Source: Diphasiastrum complanatum (lineage: Eukaryota > Streptophyta > Lycopodiopsida > Lycopodiales > Lycopodiaceae). Taken from it: 64,000 bases of DNA. How positions within the stretch are numbered: position 1 is the stretch's first letter; the number at the start of each line of letters is the position of its first letter. The position numbers were made by a program, and so were the translations under genes. The stretch covers positions 36,731,078-36,795,077 of the forward strand of contig CM055095.1 in assembly GCA_029204225.1 (NCBI GenBank), read 5' to 3'. Under the pieces are notes generated by a model that saw nothing but the letters and a program-made list of their open reading frames with translations, was not told the DNA's origin and did not search any database. Below are positions 1 through 11,800 of this stretch, in pieces.

Positions 1-1602
1 CACTTCCAAATTGGTTGTCCTCTTGTAAGTCCAATGGATTTAGTTGTATTTGCAAGGTTGAATTCTAGTACTTTAGCATGTCTAAAAAGAAAAGCAATTG
101 TTTGAAAAAAGAGAGAGGCAAAAGGCCATATTGCGTTCAAGTCAATAAATGAAGCTTTTGCAAAAGTCAACTCTTAAGGAGCCGTGGAAAACTTAGGCTC
201 TATGACTTGAAGTGTTTTGAGTGCTTTAAGCTTAGACTTATTGAGACATGCACAAGTGTTAAAGCACAAACAATGAGAAAGCATGCAATATATATTTCTT
301 CAAGAATATTTTTATTATTATTTTTGATAGTGTCTTCTTTTGCAGGACATATACAAAATGTCTTCCATTTATTGGGTGAAGAATTGCTCGACTTTCAGAA
401 ATAAGTCATGAAGACTACTTGATTGATAGTTGGCCACTGTTATCTAAAATCGCGAATACGAAAAAGCAAATATGCTGAATACTGATCATGATTATTGGGA
501 ATATTAATTGTGAATATTGAAGCATTTTGAATACTGATACTGAATATTGTGAATTTTGATCATGAATATTCTTGAATTTTTGCCAACTTTAAAATTCAAA
601 ATGACGAACATATTTCATGATCGAAATATTAAATCTATTAAGGTAAGAAATTGTCATTAAATGAAGATTGCATATTATTGGCAAAATCATTTCATACACA
701 ATTCTTCGTCTTCTTAAATCTCATTGTGCAATCTTGGTTCTACGATTTTAAAATTTTTAACTACTTTTGTGGTAGTTGGAATTAAGCATCACTCCAACTC
801 ACTAGAATTCAACTCTTTAGTATTCGCGTCATCAGAACACGAATCATTCGAGTTCTCTCAAATACTGAGCTCCAGTACATTATGTAAATATACACACTCT
901 CTCTCCACAACAACTTTGCAGTCTTACTCTCTGAAGTTGAACCCCGTCTGTGCAATAATCAACTGGAGCAGAAGCGGGATCGACGACGAACTCTTCGAAT
1001 TCGAGATCTTCGACTACATCCTCTTCATTCTCCCACGAACTCAAAGTCTTCGGTTCGAGATCCACGTCACCCAAACAACCCTGTCCAAACGTAGACCACG
1101 TCACAGTTCACTTTAGTACTTTTCAGTAATTGCACTGTTTCACGCTCATTGCCCACGTAGTCATTGTGACTGCTCCATGTACATATATACATAACGACAA
1201 CTCATGTAAATGATGATGAGTAGATGATGAGACAATCTGTGATGAACATACATGCAAGTGGAGAAGAGTAAAACAGATTTCCTACGAGAACTCCATTGTG
1301 TCAATTATTAGATACCATAGGATCAGAGATCTTAGAGAGAGTGAAAGTCATTCAGAAGATAGAGATAATTATTTATTATGTAACTAGCTAAGTAAGATCA
1401 CTGCACATAGTGCACCATTATTGTGAACCATTCATGGGCACAAGATTGTGATCTGAATGTTGTATTCACAACTGCTTACTTCAGATTCCCTATTCTTCTT
1501 ATGTGTATTGCACTATGAATGCTTTCTGATTGTTTTCTTTCTCTATTGACAAACACTCAATTCGGAATGTCTAATCTTGAAGGAAGCATGGCTGTCTCAG
1601 AC
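1..1602. other. AT-rich stretch, no gene recognised; right part probably copia LTR
   Basis: I see no convincing gene. Around 480-600 there are degenerate copies of a GAATATTG-like motif. The right part leads without a break into a copia primer-binding site at 1828, so some of it is probably the 5' LTR of that element. No second LTR was found to fix its left edge. Confidence 0.4.
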
Positions 1603-1710
1603 GCCTAATTATTTGCTCCCTTCATGGTTGTCTCTGACACCCACCAAGACATTCCTGCCTAATTATTTGCTCCCTTCATGGTTGTCTCTGACACCCACCA
1701 AGACATTCCT
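1603..1710. repeat. Perfect 54-bp tandem duplication in a copia LTR
   Basis: Two adjacent copies of a 54-bp unit (1603-1656 and 1657-1710) are identical base for base. The unit begins GCCTAATTATTTGC and ends AAGACATTCCT. It lies about 120 bp upstream of the copia primer-binding site, so probably in the LTR. Perfect identity beside a much-mutated gag points to a recent duplication. Confidence 0.9.
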
Positions 1711-1827
1711 TCATTCGATCTAAGTTAATACACTATTGTAGTTTTGGTAAAGATCTTGAAATTTTTTCTATGTTGGAGCTGTGTTTCTTCTTCCACACAT
1801 AATTTATTCGAGAGCACCCCAACAGAG

Positions 1828-1840
1828 TGGTATTAGAGCC
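1828..1840 (+). promoter_or_regulatory. Copia primer-binding site (initiator Met-tRNA type)
   Basis: TGGTATTAGAGCC is one base from the usual plant copia primer-binding site TGGTATCAGAGC, which pairs with initiator methionine tRNA to prime reverse transcription. It lies 58 bp upstream of the gag start at 1898, the expected arrangement. Confidence 0.8.
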
Positions 1841-1897
1841 ATCGTTCCAAACTACTATTAGTATTCAAAATTGTTTACTATACTTAGATCATTCATC

Positions 1898-2405
1898 ATG
1901 GAAGGAACATCTATAGAAATCCGCTTGATCAACAAGTTCGACGGTGACGACTTCCACATGTGGAAATTCAAGATGAAGATGATACTCACAGAAAAAGAAC
2001 TCTAGGGATACGTCAATGGTTCAATAGCCAGACCGGCTGAACCTGACATGCTGACCGCTTGGGAAGCTAAGGATGGAAAAGCTCTTGCCATTGTATCTCT
2101 GAATCTTAAAGATCACAAATAGTTCACGTAGCTAATTGTTCTAGCTCCAAAGAAGCTTGAGACATTCTTACTAGTTTATACGAGACAACAGATGTTTCGA
2201 CTCGCCTCTTCTTTAGGAAGAAGTTCATGTCATTCAAAATGAGTAAAGGGACCTCAGTCACAGATCATCTAAACGAATTCAAACAACTACTCAATTAGCT
2301 AGCTGTAGTTGGTTCGCCAGTCTCAGACGAAGATGCTAACATGTCTCTTTTGCCTAGTCTTCCTCCCTCTTACGACAATTTAGTATTGCTACTCAGCAAT
2401 ATTGT
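1898..2405 (+). pseudogene. Ty1/copia gag (UBN2 type) remnant
   Basis: Reading from ATG at 1898, the translation has the copia Gag core: NKFDGDDFHMWKFKM, then AWEAKDGKALAIVSLNL. After a frameshift near 2190 it continues as RLFFRKKFMSFKMSKG and SYDNLVLLLSN. In-frame stops interrupt it (for example the TAG just after TEKEL). Gag would form the cytoplasmic virus-like particle. No zinc knuckle, protease or pol follows, so the element is truncated after Gag. Confidence 0.85.
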
Positions 2406-3580
2406 GGATAGTAGAGTGGATTAGTTTTCATTTCTTGTTTGTGGATTAATGTAGGAATCAGCATTCAGGTAAACTAAATAGGCTGGGTTTGTGATGTAAT
2501 TCTTGCATATCCCCTTACAACCATGTTCTTGATGTTCTTGGGATGTCCAATAATCAAAATATTGGTTGGTATCTTGATTCTTGGACTTCTAAAATGTTGT
2601 TAGAATAGTTTCTTGTTTCAGTTCTGTGGATTAATGTGAGTGTAGTATGTTTAGGATCTGATTTGAAACTCATTTTTGTAGCATGAGAGTAGGATTTCAG
2701 TCATTGTTCAACGGTTTTGCATGCTAATCTAATGGTTGAACGTTTTCGCATGCATGATTGACTGATTGTGGTCGTTTACGCATGTGCTCTAGTGCAAGAG
2801 TGACCAATTTGAGTGTCCTCTGACAAGTAGAACAATACTACAACGTCTGAATCATCATTATGTCTAATCTGGACATTGTAATAACAAGAAAAAATCTAAT
2901 AAATGTCCAACGAGCCTGGTAACAAGCAGAAATTGTTCTGAAACAAAAAGAAAGAACAAGAAAAAGCCAACTGGTTCTCTAGAGAAGAGGATCAGTAAAC
3001 AGAGGCTTCCATCCGAATGTTTTGAACCAACTCTCTTCCACCAAACTCTTCAACCGAATCTTCACTAAGGAACTCAAACCGAGTCTCCTCGATCGAGAGG
3101 TTCAACCGTTTTCCACCATAGGTACTATCTAGCATCCACTCTCTGATGCATGAAATTTTTGTTTGACAAGCACTCTGCATTTATCGACTCTCTGTAAATG
3201 GCAATACTTGTAGAATAGCTCAAGAATGAATTTTTTATTTATCTATCCATCTCCAAATCACCTTATAGAGAGTTTAGGATATTTGTGCATATCCAAGTTT
3301 CTTAGAGATCCATGTCACTTCACAGTTGATTCCTGCTTATAGTAGAGAAATTGGTCTTCGAGTCAGCTATAGAGAAATTGTAAAAATTTGGTACAAATGT
3401 TCCAATAGACCACTCCATCACATGTTCTACCTGAGTGACATGACCGAGTGCTCTCACAAAGTGCTACAATCACCTCGACTTCTGTCGCATCTCTTGATCG
3501 AGCTTCAACAAGTCTTTCAACCAAGGCATTCTAGCCGCAACCATTACCCAAAGGCTCAACTGATGGCATCAACCGACAGA
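2406..3580. other. No gene recognised
   Basis: Sequence after the truncated gag. Short open frames exist on both strands (2992-3180 minus, 3326-3592 plus), but none resembles a known family or has a repeated copy here. Parts may be decayed LTR. Confidence 0.4.
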
Positions 3581-4815
3581 CCAACCAAATGAGTCATTTA
3601 TTTAATGAAAGTTCAGCTTGGATACTATCAAAGATCCAGAGCTAGCAGCTGCATGTGCCTATATCACCAAATGTGCAGCAGTGAGACAATCTTCATGGAG
3701 AGGAACGCCGATTGCAGACCAGATTAGCAAGACCAGACGAACATCACTTGCCACTTGCTCCCAACAACTACCGTTGATGGATACTCAGCAACCAGAATCA
3801 CAACAAGTGCAATCACCTGCTGCTACAAGATCCAGGTCCCCATCACCAACAGGACATTTCAACTACTGCCATCATCCCCTCGCATCCAACAACTAGTTGA
3901 TTTTGTGGTCACATCCCACAACCACCATAGGCAACAGATTCAGGAGAGGGAGAAAGGGAGCTGCCTTCAACCACACAAGCAAAAGATACATTTGCAGTTG
4001 ATCCCACTAAATAAGACAGACGAGCAATCCAACGGGATTCGACCAGGAGAAGCACCCCAGTCATAAACCTCAGGTTTCGAGCACTAGGGAGATGAAGATT
4101 CTCAAGGAGGGGGAAGTACAAGCATTGGGAAGTCTTCGCCTTCAACCACTCCTACATCCATAGCATCCACATTCCATCATCCAGTTCTCTTGCCACAACA
4201 TCTATATCTACTTCCATGTCTATTATATCATCCATATCATCTACCAATATCACTATCGCCACAACTTCCTTCATCATAATACCACTACCACCACCACCTT
4301 ACCTTACATCTTTATGTTATTCCACCATCTCACTATTCATCTATTTTCAAACCATGTACTGAGGCAACTAAAAGGCCATTACGGTGTCTTTTGGAGACCA
4401 ACTGCCACCTACATTGGTTGGTCAGCTAGAAACAATATTTAAGAAAGCAGGTGAAGCTACAAGAAAAGATAGTACAAAATAAAGAAAAAAAATTCAAAGA
4501 GATCCAACTAAAAAGGCCAATACAAAAGAAAAAGATCAAGAAGCAAGACAAGATCTTGTTCGAGTTTCAACAAATAACGGATGAAAGGAAAAGATGAAGA
4601 CGACAATGGACCTGCAATATAAAGTGAGCTCCATACCAAGTATTGGTGATCAAAGCTTGACACTACAAATATCTAAAGCTGCAACTGTAATATTGTCAAT
4701 TCATTCACCTTCCACCAAACCCCTCATCATGTTTCCCTACCTTCATCAACCTATCCGTTCCATTCTATTTCTATCACCAGTTTCATAACCTCCTTGAAGA
4801 CTGATAACCCAAGGT
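3581..4815 (+). other. Gln/Thr/Pro-rich open frames, possible 5' part of element X
   Basis: Overlapping open frames (3618-3896, 3755-4066, 4594-4788) are rich in Q, S, T, P and H and contain no domain I recognise. They lie directly upstream of the X ORF1 segment (4816-5238) on the same strand and may be a degenerate N-terminal part of it. Around 4200-4360 the DNA is rich in CAT, CCA and ATC triplets. I cannot say whether any of it is coding. Confidence 0.25.
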
Positions 4816-5238
4816 TTGTGCGACCTACCAATTGAAGGTTCTACTCTTCTCGTCAAGGCAAGAGTGTCGATGAGGCCGAGATTTTGACTGGAAGAAGAAC
4901 TGAGGAAACACCTTGAAGTAGAAGGAGGATACAAAGAGTGCCAAGACAATCACGATTATTTGGCAAAACTTACGAGAGAATTGTCTGAAAAATCCAAAGA
5001 AAAGATCCAAAGGCAATTTTTCATAGGACAATATGTCCAGATGATCGAGAACTGGTATACATACAAGCTTATACTAGTGGTTAGGCCTTATCTGAGACCT
5101 ATTCCATTGGGCATAAAAATGAGATTCATCACATTCGAAGCCATTGGAAAGGAGATAGGTTGCGAGAAGTCTCTTGACAAAAAAAAAAGCTGAAAAGAAC
5201 AAGCAAGAGACTCTTGGTTACGTAGGGCTATCATGATA
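4816..5238 (+). pseudogene. Element X ORF1, C-terminal segment of unknown protein
   Basis: One frame, with a single internal stop and a frameshift in an A-run near 5180, encodes about 140 residues of basic, helix-prone protein: motifs LAKLTRELSEKSKEK, IENWYTYKL and RFITFEAIGKE, ending GLS followed by two stops (TGA TAA). A second copy on the minus strand (63473-63675) keeps the motif RFITFEAIGKK and the same GLS plus double stop. Agreement in the protein frame suggests this was once coding. Its position in a retroelement-like unit suggests a gag-like or accessory protein; I do not recognise the family. Confidence 0.5.
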
Positions 5239-5335
5239 ATTTGCTGTGACTTTGAAGTGTTGCCGAGAAGCATGACAATATCAACCAATAAGTTCTTGGT
5301 TTTACACAGGCAATTGCTGATCCATGCCTTTCCAA

Positions 5336-5585
5336 GAATCAAGAGTCAAAGCTGAGGCATTGCAGTGGGACCTGCAACACTATAGGGGGAGGATAATGTT
5401 AGCTGATGCCATGCCCCTGACGTGTCAATGCAATGTCTCATCAACCAAAAAGAGTTTTTAATAGAGATGAAGTTGAGAGCTGAGTCTGAGAGCACGCAAA
5501 TTATTAGTACTAGGCTAAAATGTACAGTTGTAAGCCCCATGGTAATTCCCAAAAGATGGATAGCCATGTGGGAGCTAGCAATTTA
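5336..5585 (+). pseudogene. Element X ORF2 remnant
   Basis: Homologous to the open minus-strand frame 57801-58061. In the better-preserved copy it reads MPFQEPHVEAEAMQWDLQH, then MKLRAESES, RLKYTVVSPMV and RWIAMWELTI followed by a stop. Here it is frameshifted, but the blocks MKLRAESES, TVVSPMV and RWIAMWELAI plus the stop are retained. Function unknown. It is followed by LTR-like promoter sequence, so it may be a downstream ORF of an LTR element or part of its LTR. Confidence 0.45.
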
Positions 5586-5639
5586 GACTATCTCAACTTG
5601 AGTTATGTTTAATAAAGAGGCCTCCTATTATCAAGTAAG

Positions 5640-5930
5640 AGGCGGAACTCAAATCCTTATAGATTGGGGTTCACTCTGTTGTAAGGGGTGGAATCCAAAT
5701 TATGTTACAATTGGGTTCACCAACTCGTGGGTATAAATAGAGGCCTCCTCCACGAGTTCCATAACATGTATTATTATGTAATGAAATGTTGTTGCTCCTT
5801 GAATCAAAGATTCTACTACTTGCATTTCTTTCCATGCTCCATCTTCATGCATATAGTTTGGGTACATCAGTATGAATGTGTTTGTTGTAGTTCATTTTTC
5901 TTCTAAGGATTGGTTTGGGATTAGTATCAG
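5640..5930 (+). promoter_or_regulatory. LTR-like promoter block with TATA box and possible PBS
   Basis: TATAAATA at 5732-5739, about 190 bp before an ATTAGTATCAG sequence (5920-5930) that resembles a degenerate Met-tRNA primer-binding site. The left half matches the minus-strand X copy near 57710-57790. This is the layout of an LTR with TATA, transcribed leader and PBS. LTR borders are not defined. Confidence 0.5.
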
Positions 5931-6203
5931 ATAAATGTGCAGGGCTTGGAGGCTGATCCATCATTCAACTCAGTTCAGATGCTTCCTAGTTATCGGCTCC
6001 CTGAGGAGTTCTTCTTACAACTGTTGAGTGACAATTGTAACAAGCACTTTGTAGGATTCCCATTTGTGTTAGCATCAGGTAGATGTGCAGGACTTGGAGA
6101 TTGATCCACCATTCCACTGATTTATGATGTTTCCCAGTTTCTGGCTCCATGAGGAGTTCTTCTTACAACTTGTAAGTGATAGTTGTAAGGAGCACTTTGT
6201 AGG
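5921..6203. repeat. Imperfect tandem duplication, 135-bp units, period 148
   Basis: Copy 1 (5921-6055) and copy 2 (6069-6203) share TTAGYATCAG at the start, GGAGTTCTTCTTACAACT in the middle and CACTTTGTAGG at the end, with scattered substitutions. The first unit begins on the PBS-like motif of the preceding LTR. Confidence 0.8.
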
Positions 6204-6221
6204 TTCTGGGAGAGAGAACAG

Positions 6222-6836
6222 ATGCAGCTCATACCTTACAGAAAGCTGATAGGATCACTCATGTACCTTGCAGACAACACATGTCCTGATATTGCTTATG
6301 CAGTATTCAGGATGAGCCAATTTTGTACGAATCCAGGCTTGACACATTGGAAGATTGCGAAACGAATTTTGAAATATCTTCAATTAACGAGGGATTACGG
6401 GCTGTGTTATTGTCGTGATACAGGTTTCAGGATACTTTCCTACATCGATGCTAGCTGGGCATCTCTCAAGGATACTGTAAAAGCATCTCAGGAGGATGCA
6501 CCATCGCATCAGGAGCAGTAGTTCTCTGGGTCAGCAAGAAGCAAACCGTAGTAGCCCAGTCATCCTGCGAAGCAGAGTACGTTGCAGTAGCAAAGATGGT
6601 CAACGAGATAATCTAGCTAAGGTAGTTTTTGGACGAATTGGACGAAACAAGGTACGAGCCTCTGGTCTTGCAGATGGACAACACTTCTACAATACACCTG
6701 ATGAAAGTTCCCGTGTTCCATTCCAGAACGAAGCACATTGCAATCAAGTACCACTTGATCAGATCTCCATCGAATTTGTCGATGGGAGATGAACTAGATG
6801 ATGGATCCATTCTGGCTGAACAAGATTGTTGGTAGA
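6222..6836 (+). pseudogene. Ty1/copia RT C-terminus and RNase H remnant
   Basis: The frame from 6222 reads IPYRKLIGSLMYLADNTCPD, then SQFCTNPGLTHWKIAKRIL and SYIDASWASLKD: the end of copia reverse transcriptase and start of RNase H. After a frameshift near 6490 it continues with [15 protein letters not shown] and VFHSRTKHIAIKYH. At least one frameshift and one in-frame stop break it. It does not match the other copia families in the window closely. Confidence 0.85.
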
Positions 6837-6940
6837 AATAACAACTGTCAAAATATTGTTGGCTACGCGTTTGCTAGTAAGACGTCTCGATAGAAACAAG
6901 ACTGATAATCCATAGTAGAAATGCAAATTACTGAAATGTT

Positions 6941-7400
6941 CGCTCTGATACCATGTCGTAAAACCGTGGGGGCATGAGTGGCAGCGGAAGCTTGAGGATT
7001 TGAGCGTGGCATGTAGGAATGGAAATGCAACAGTTAGCAGCAGAAATATTCAAGGAGAAGAATTCATACAGATTGTGCAAATGAATGACACAATAGTGAG
7101 ACAAAAATTTCACTTTGATTAATATCAACAGTGAGTACAATAGCTTGAAGTAATAACTTCAGCTTGCTGAGCGTGATAACATTGGCTACAGATAACTCTA
7201 ATTGAAAAAGAAACTCAATTAACACTTACATAGCTTTATTCAACTAGTATATATATTCACAAGTGCTGAGAGAAAAATATCTTATGCCTTAACTACCATT
7301 TACTCCAGTTTTGCATATGTACAAAGTTGGTAACCGCCCTTAGGATATATGTTTCTCCAGCTGTTTTAGGGTTGATGAGCAGTTGGCAACGTCTACCAAT
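6941..7400 (-). mobile_element. Copia LTR edge and PBS, minus strand
   Basis: GCTCTGATACCATG at 6942-6955 is the reverse complement of a copia primer-binding site (TGGTATCAGAGC) with the final CA of an LTR. The LTR would start next to it and extend to the right. The matching internal region is absent: to the left lies plus-strand copia RNase H. The right LTR border was not found. Confidence 0.55.
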
Positions 7401-7429
7401 GTAGCAAAAACACAAAAAACCCGAAGGTG

Positions 7430-7930
7430 CCCTTAGACTGAAGGTATGCAGATTCTGAAGGTGTCCTTAGACTTAAGATATGTAAATCACGAAGGCGCCC
7501 TTAGATTGAAGGCAGTGAAGAAGACGAAAAAAGGTGAAAAAGTCGAAGGTGCCTTAGACTGAAGGTAGCGAAGAAGGCGAAGGTGCCTTAGACTAAAGGC
7601 AGCAAAAAAGGTGAAGGTTTGTTATACTAAAGGCAACAAAAAAGGTGAAGGTGCCTTTAAAATGGTTTCTAAGGCATTCTGGCCACTTTGTCTCCTTTTT
7701 CACGAAGGGGCGAAAAAGGCGAATGTGTCTTAAAATGGTTTTCTAAGGCATTCTGGCCACTCTGTCTCCTTTTGCGTGAAGGGATGAAAAATGTGCAAAA
7801 GACGAAGTCCAGAAATGGTTTCTAAGTCATTCTGGCTAGTGTGTCGCATTTTTTGCAAAGGCACAAAAAAGGCGAAGAAGGCAAAAAGCAAAAGATTCCT
7901 TAGATTATTTAAGGCACAAGGGAAAAACTT
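7430..7930. repeat. Degenerate GAAGGTGCCTTAGACT minisatellite
   Basis: Repeated phrases GAAGGTGCCTTAGACT(G/A)AAGG and (A/G)AAAAAGG(C/T)GAAGG recur with spacings of roughly 45-60 bp from 7430 to 7660. Two longer copies of TTTCTAAGGCATTCTGGCCACT follow at about 7668 and 7740, and a weaker one near 7820. Similar GCGAAG-rich repeats lie in the copia LTR near 33180. Confidence 0.65.
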
Positions 7931-7958
7931 AAAGGAAAAAATGTGAAGTTCCAAAAAC

Positions 7959-9110
7959 ATGTTGTCGGCCTTCCGTTTTCAAGATGCTCATTACTTAACA
8001 ATTTTTTCTTTGGGGCTGAGCATAAAAAATCTAACAATTCTTATATTTGGATGCATAGCTTATGTTCAGATCCTTGAAGATCTAAGAAAAAAGCTGGACG
8101 ACAAGAGCAGGAAGATGAATTTCATCTGCTATTTCCCAAATCACAAGGCATACAAGCTCTACAATCTGAATACCGAGAAGGCATTCACTAGTGTAGATGC
8201 CACTATTGTGGAAGACCAGTTCATCAACCACAAGGGAAAAGCTGTTGAAAAATCTGACCCAAGGATCAAACACCCAAATTTTGATCCAGAGATTCAACTA
8301 CAAAAAAGTGACTTTGACTCTAACAATGAGTCAGAACCTCAATGAACTGGTCAAGATAGCCTCCATCCAAGTTTATGGATGATCTAGCCTAATACTTTGT
8401 GCAGGAACCAATCACCGTTTATGAGGCTATGTCTACTCCTGATGCCCAATGAAAGGCAATGATGGACATCGAATTTGATTCTCTGATAGAGAATCAAATA
8501 TGGAAAGTCACTGAGTTGCCAAAGGACCAAAATCCAATTCCATGCAAATGATATTCAAGGCGAAGTACGATGTTGAAGGAGGGCTAAATCGCTACAAGGC
8601 CAGACTAGTCGACAAAGGCGTTTCCCAGATTCCAGATCTGGACTATTCTGAAACCTTCAGCCCAGTTGTCAAACATGCTTCGATCCACCTACTCCTCTCG
8701 TTTGTAGCCACAACAGATCTTGAAATCCACCAGATAGATGTCTAGACCATTTTCCTCAACGGAACTGTCGAAGAAGAAATTTATATGTCGCAACCAGAGA
8801 GATACGAACTCAACGACAAGCAACAACACCTTGTATGCAAAATCCATAAGGCTACGGGTTGAACAGTCACCCAGAGCCTGGTTCCAGAAAATCAACATAT
8901 TTTTAATCAAGAATGGTTTCATTCCAAACTTGGCAGACTCAAATGTCTATTTCAAGTCTGTATCAGATTTCTTCATCATCATCACTCTCCATGTAGATGA
9001 TAACCTATTATTCAGTAACAATCTGAATCTGATGAAGGAAACGAAATGCATGTTGGCCCAGGAGTACAAGACTGACATGGGTCCCAGCCCACTATTGTCT
9101 TGAAATCCAA
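7959..9110 (+). pseudogene. Ty1/copia integrase end and reverse transcriptase remnant
   Basis: 7959-8345 encodes the integrase C-terminal region (FGCIAYVQILEDLRKKLDDK, KAYKLYNLNTEKAF). 8360-9110 encodes reverse transcriptase in several frames: RLVDKGVSQIPDLDYSETFS, PVVKHASIHLLLSFVATTD, then a decayed catalytic region LHVDDNLLFSNN, where the family has YVDD. In-frame stops and frameshifts make it non-functional. It is cut off before RNase H and followed directly by gypsy sequence on the same strand. Confidence 0.85.
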
Positions 9111-9422
9111 ATAGCCAACGAGATTTTTCATCAAACTAATAGATCAGTCTTGTGTAAATCGATTCAGTTGGAACTAGATACGGCGTCATCCTCACAGACG
9201 ACTGGAAGTACAAAGATTACAAGCTAGGCTAAGATTAACATGCTAAAGGAGGATCCCCATCGAACGCCAGTTCACGAGATGCCATAAACCTTCAAGAACT
9301 ACACCTTAGATGACATGGTAATCATGATGTCGCAAACACAAAGAGAACCTCATCAAAATCAGGAACCAGAGGAACAAGTCTTCGAAGGATCTGTGCGGAC
9401 ACAACCTATGAACTTAGCTGAG

Positions 9423-10201
<779 letters not shown>

Positions 10202-10354
10202 TGTTGGAAGGAGGATCGTGAGAGAGGGAAAGGGGGAGGTTCGTAATTTGAATTAAGACATGGGTATTAATGTGTATGCATGGGACAAGATGCATACATC
10301 CTCCTCTCCATGCACGCATCTAAAAATTTTAGTTAGTTTAAAAAAAAATGCATG

Positions 10355-10400
10355 GGGTAGGAGGATGCACCCATGCAACCATGCGTGCATCCTCCTACCC
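10355..10400. repeat. Perfect 16-bp inverted repeat
   Basis: GGGTAGGAGGATGCAC (10355-10370) and GTGCATCCTCCTACCC (10385-10400) are exact reverse complements around a 14-bp loop containing two CATGC motifs. Related GATGCATACATCCTCCTC sequence lies nearby at 10290-10307. The palindrome sits between the (AG)n array and the (TC)n array. Confidence 0.95.
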
Positions 10401-10410
10401 TATACATAGG

Positions 10411-10416
<6 letters not shown>

Positions 10417-10458
<42 letters not shown>
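10417..10458. repeat. (TC)21 microsatellite
   Basis: An uninterrupted TC run of 42 bp, in opposite sense to the AG array at 10083-10199 on the other side of the palindrome. Confidence 0.97.
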
Positions 10459-10460
<2 letters not shown>

Positions 10461-11066
10461 GGGCTTTGTTACGTACATATATCACTCTATTTGCTTCGCA
10501 AACCTCTGTAGAATGCAAATGTCGCGTACTAACCCTATTTACTTGTCGGGGCGTAAGAAAAATGCCTTGCTATGATAAAAGACCCCACTTATGAAAAAAA
10601 AAATTTAAAAAAATGGTAGAAAAGTTGGTAGTCTTTCCAAGGGCCAAGATCTGTGCACATTTTGAATGTTCAATCTAACGGTGAGTAGCAATTTGCACTT
10701 AGTACACCTAAGTGTCCTCTGGTGCTATAAAGAGGGAAGTCACAAAACCCTATTCACTTTCCCTCATACTTTCTTGCTTTTTTTTTTTTTCTCTCTCTCT
10801 CCTTTAGCCCTGCTCTACTGGTGCTTTTCTGTATGGTGATTGCAATCGAAGAGAAATACTTGTGAATGATACGGTATGTGCAATCGTGTGAACGATATTG
10901 CAATCTAAGGTGAGAATGGTATGAGGAATGCTAGCTCGTTGATACTAAAGGTTGTGTACTGTGCTTTATGATTATGAATGGATGCTTACAACTTGCTGTG
11001 ATTACCGTTGTGTAGTAGCAAGTTGTGACTTGCAAAACTGTGATTCGGCATTCTTACAAGCAAACG
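10459..11066. other. LTR-like non-coding sequence
   Basis: No coding sequence seen. CTATAAAGAGGG near 10726 followed by a pyrimidine-rich leader is typical of an LTR or promoter, and CAATCG/GCAATC motifs recur at 10840-10910. No matching second LTR was found in the window. Confidence 0.35.
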
Positions 11067-11478
11067 CTACCTGAAGGAGCAATAGCGGGCACCTTTACAG
11101 GTATTTTTTCTACCAAGAATTGAGTTTTGGTTGGCACTGGACATCGATCTAGGTGTATACCATAAATAGCACTGTTTTTTGTTGATAAGAAGTCGCTGGC
11201 CAGCCCTATCTGTATAGCGGAATGGGCCGCTGGCCAGCACTCCTTTTTGAGTGTGACGTCGAGCAAGTTGTTGTTGTGTCCAATCAAGTTGGGTAGTCGA
11301 CAAGTCGACTAGTCGATAAGTCGGACTCCTTGATATGTCGGCCAAGTCGGGCTTCCTCGATAAGTCGGGGGCCATTCTCTTTCCTGTCTTCAATAATAGA
11401 GCTGTGCAAATTTGCAGCGTTATGAATGAATCTAGATTAATATGGGATTTAGGAGAGTAGAGGACATAAATCCAACAA
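11067..11478 (-). mobile_element. Copia 3' LTR, minus strand (left border unresolved)
   Basis: On the minus strand a TGTTGGATTTATG start lies immediately beyond a G-rich tract and the RNase H stop region, so this is the 3' LTR of the minus-strand copia fragment 11500-11800. It contains a run of related GTCGACTAG/GATAAGTCGG phrases (11290-11370). The left edge is not defined. Confidence 0.55.
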
Positions 11479-11482
11479 CAAA

Positions 11483-11500
11483 CCCCCCCCCCCCCCCCCC
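11483..11500 (-). repeat. C18/G18 tract at the polypurine-tract position
   Basis: Eighteen C on the plus strand (18 G on the coding strand of the element) lie between the end of the copia RNase H frame and the 3' LTR start, where the polypurine tract primes plus-strand DNA synthesis. The tract looks like an expanded polypurine tract. Confidence 0.7.
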
Positions 11501-11800
11501 AATCTGGATCCATGAATGCCTTGATCTTTAGACTAAGTAATGCACAAAATTTGTTGTGTGCATTTATGCTCAATGCCTTGGTAAACACATTTGCATTCAT
11601 GTCCTGCGTTGGACAATATGTTAAGCTTACCTCTCTGTCGAGAATCTTGCCCCTGACATAGTGATATCGAATCTCAATGTGCTTACTCCTAGAGTGAAAT
11701 CTAGGGTTGGCCAATAAGGCAATGGCACTCTAATTATCACAAAATATAATTGTCAGGTGTACTGATTCAGACTAATATTTGACAGTAAATTTTTTAACCA
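11501..11800 (-). pseudogene. Ty1/copia RNase H C-terminus remnant
   Basis: The minus-strand frame reads SVHLTIIFCDN, a stop, then ANPRFHSRSKHIEIRYHYVR and PTQDMNANVFTKAL. This is the end of copia RNase H, with the conserved HxRSKHIEIRYH and DxxTKAL blocks. One in-frame stop near 11730 breaks it. The rest of pol is absent. Confidence 0.88.

Noticed and set aside
880-1104. Minus-strand 74-residue acidic frame (ENEEDVVEDLEFEEFVVD)
   Set aside because: Protein-like composition, but no family match, no second copy, and the overlapping plus-strand frame is longer. Not enough to call a gene.
3618-4066. Gln/Pro-rich frames as a stand-alone gene
   Set aside because: No start context, domain or conservation; kept only as a low-confidence possible part of element X.
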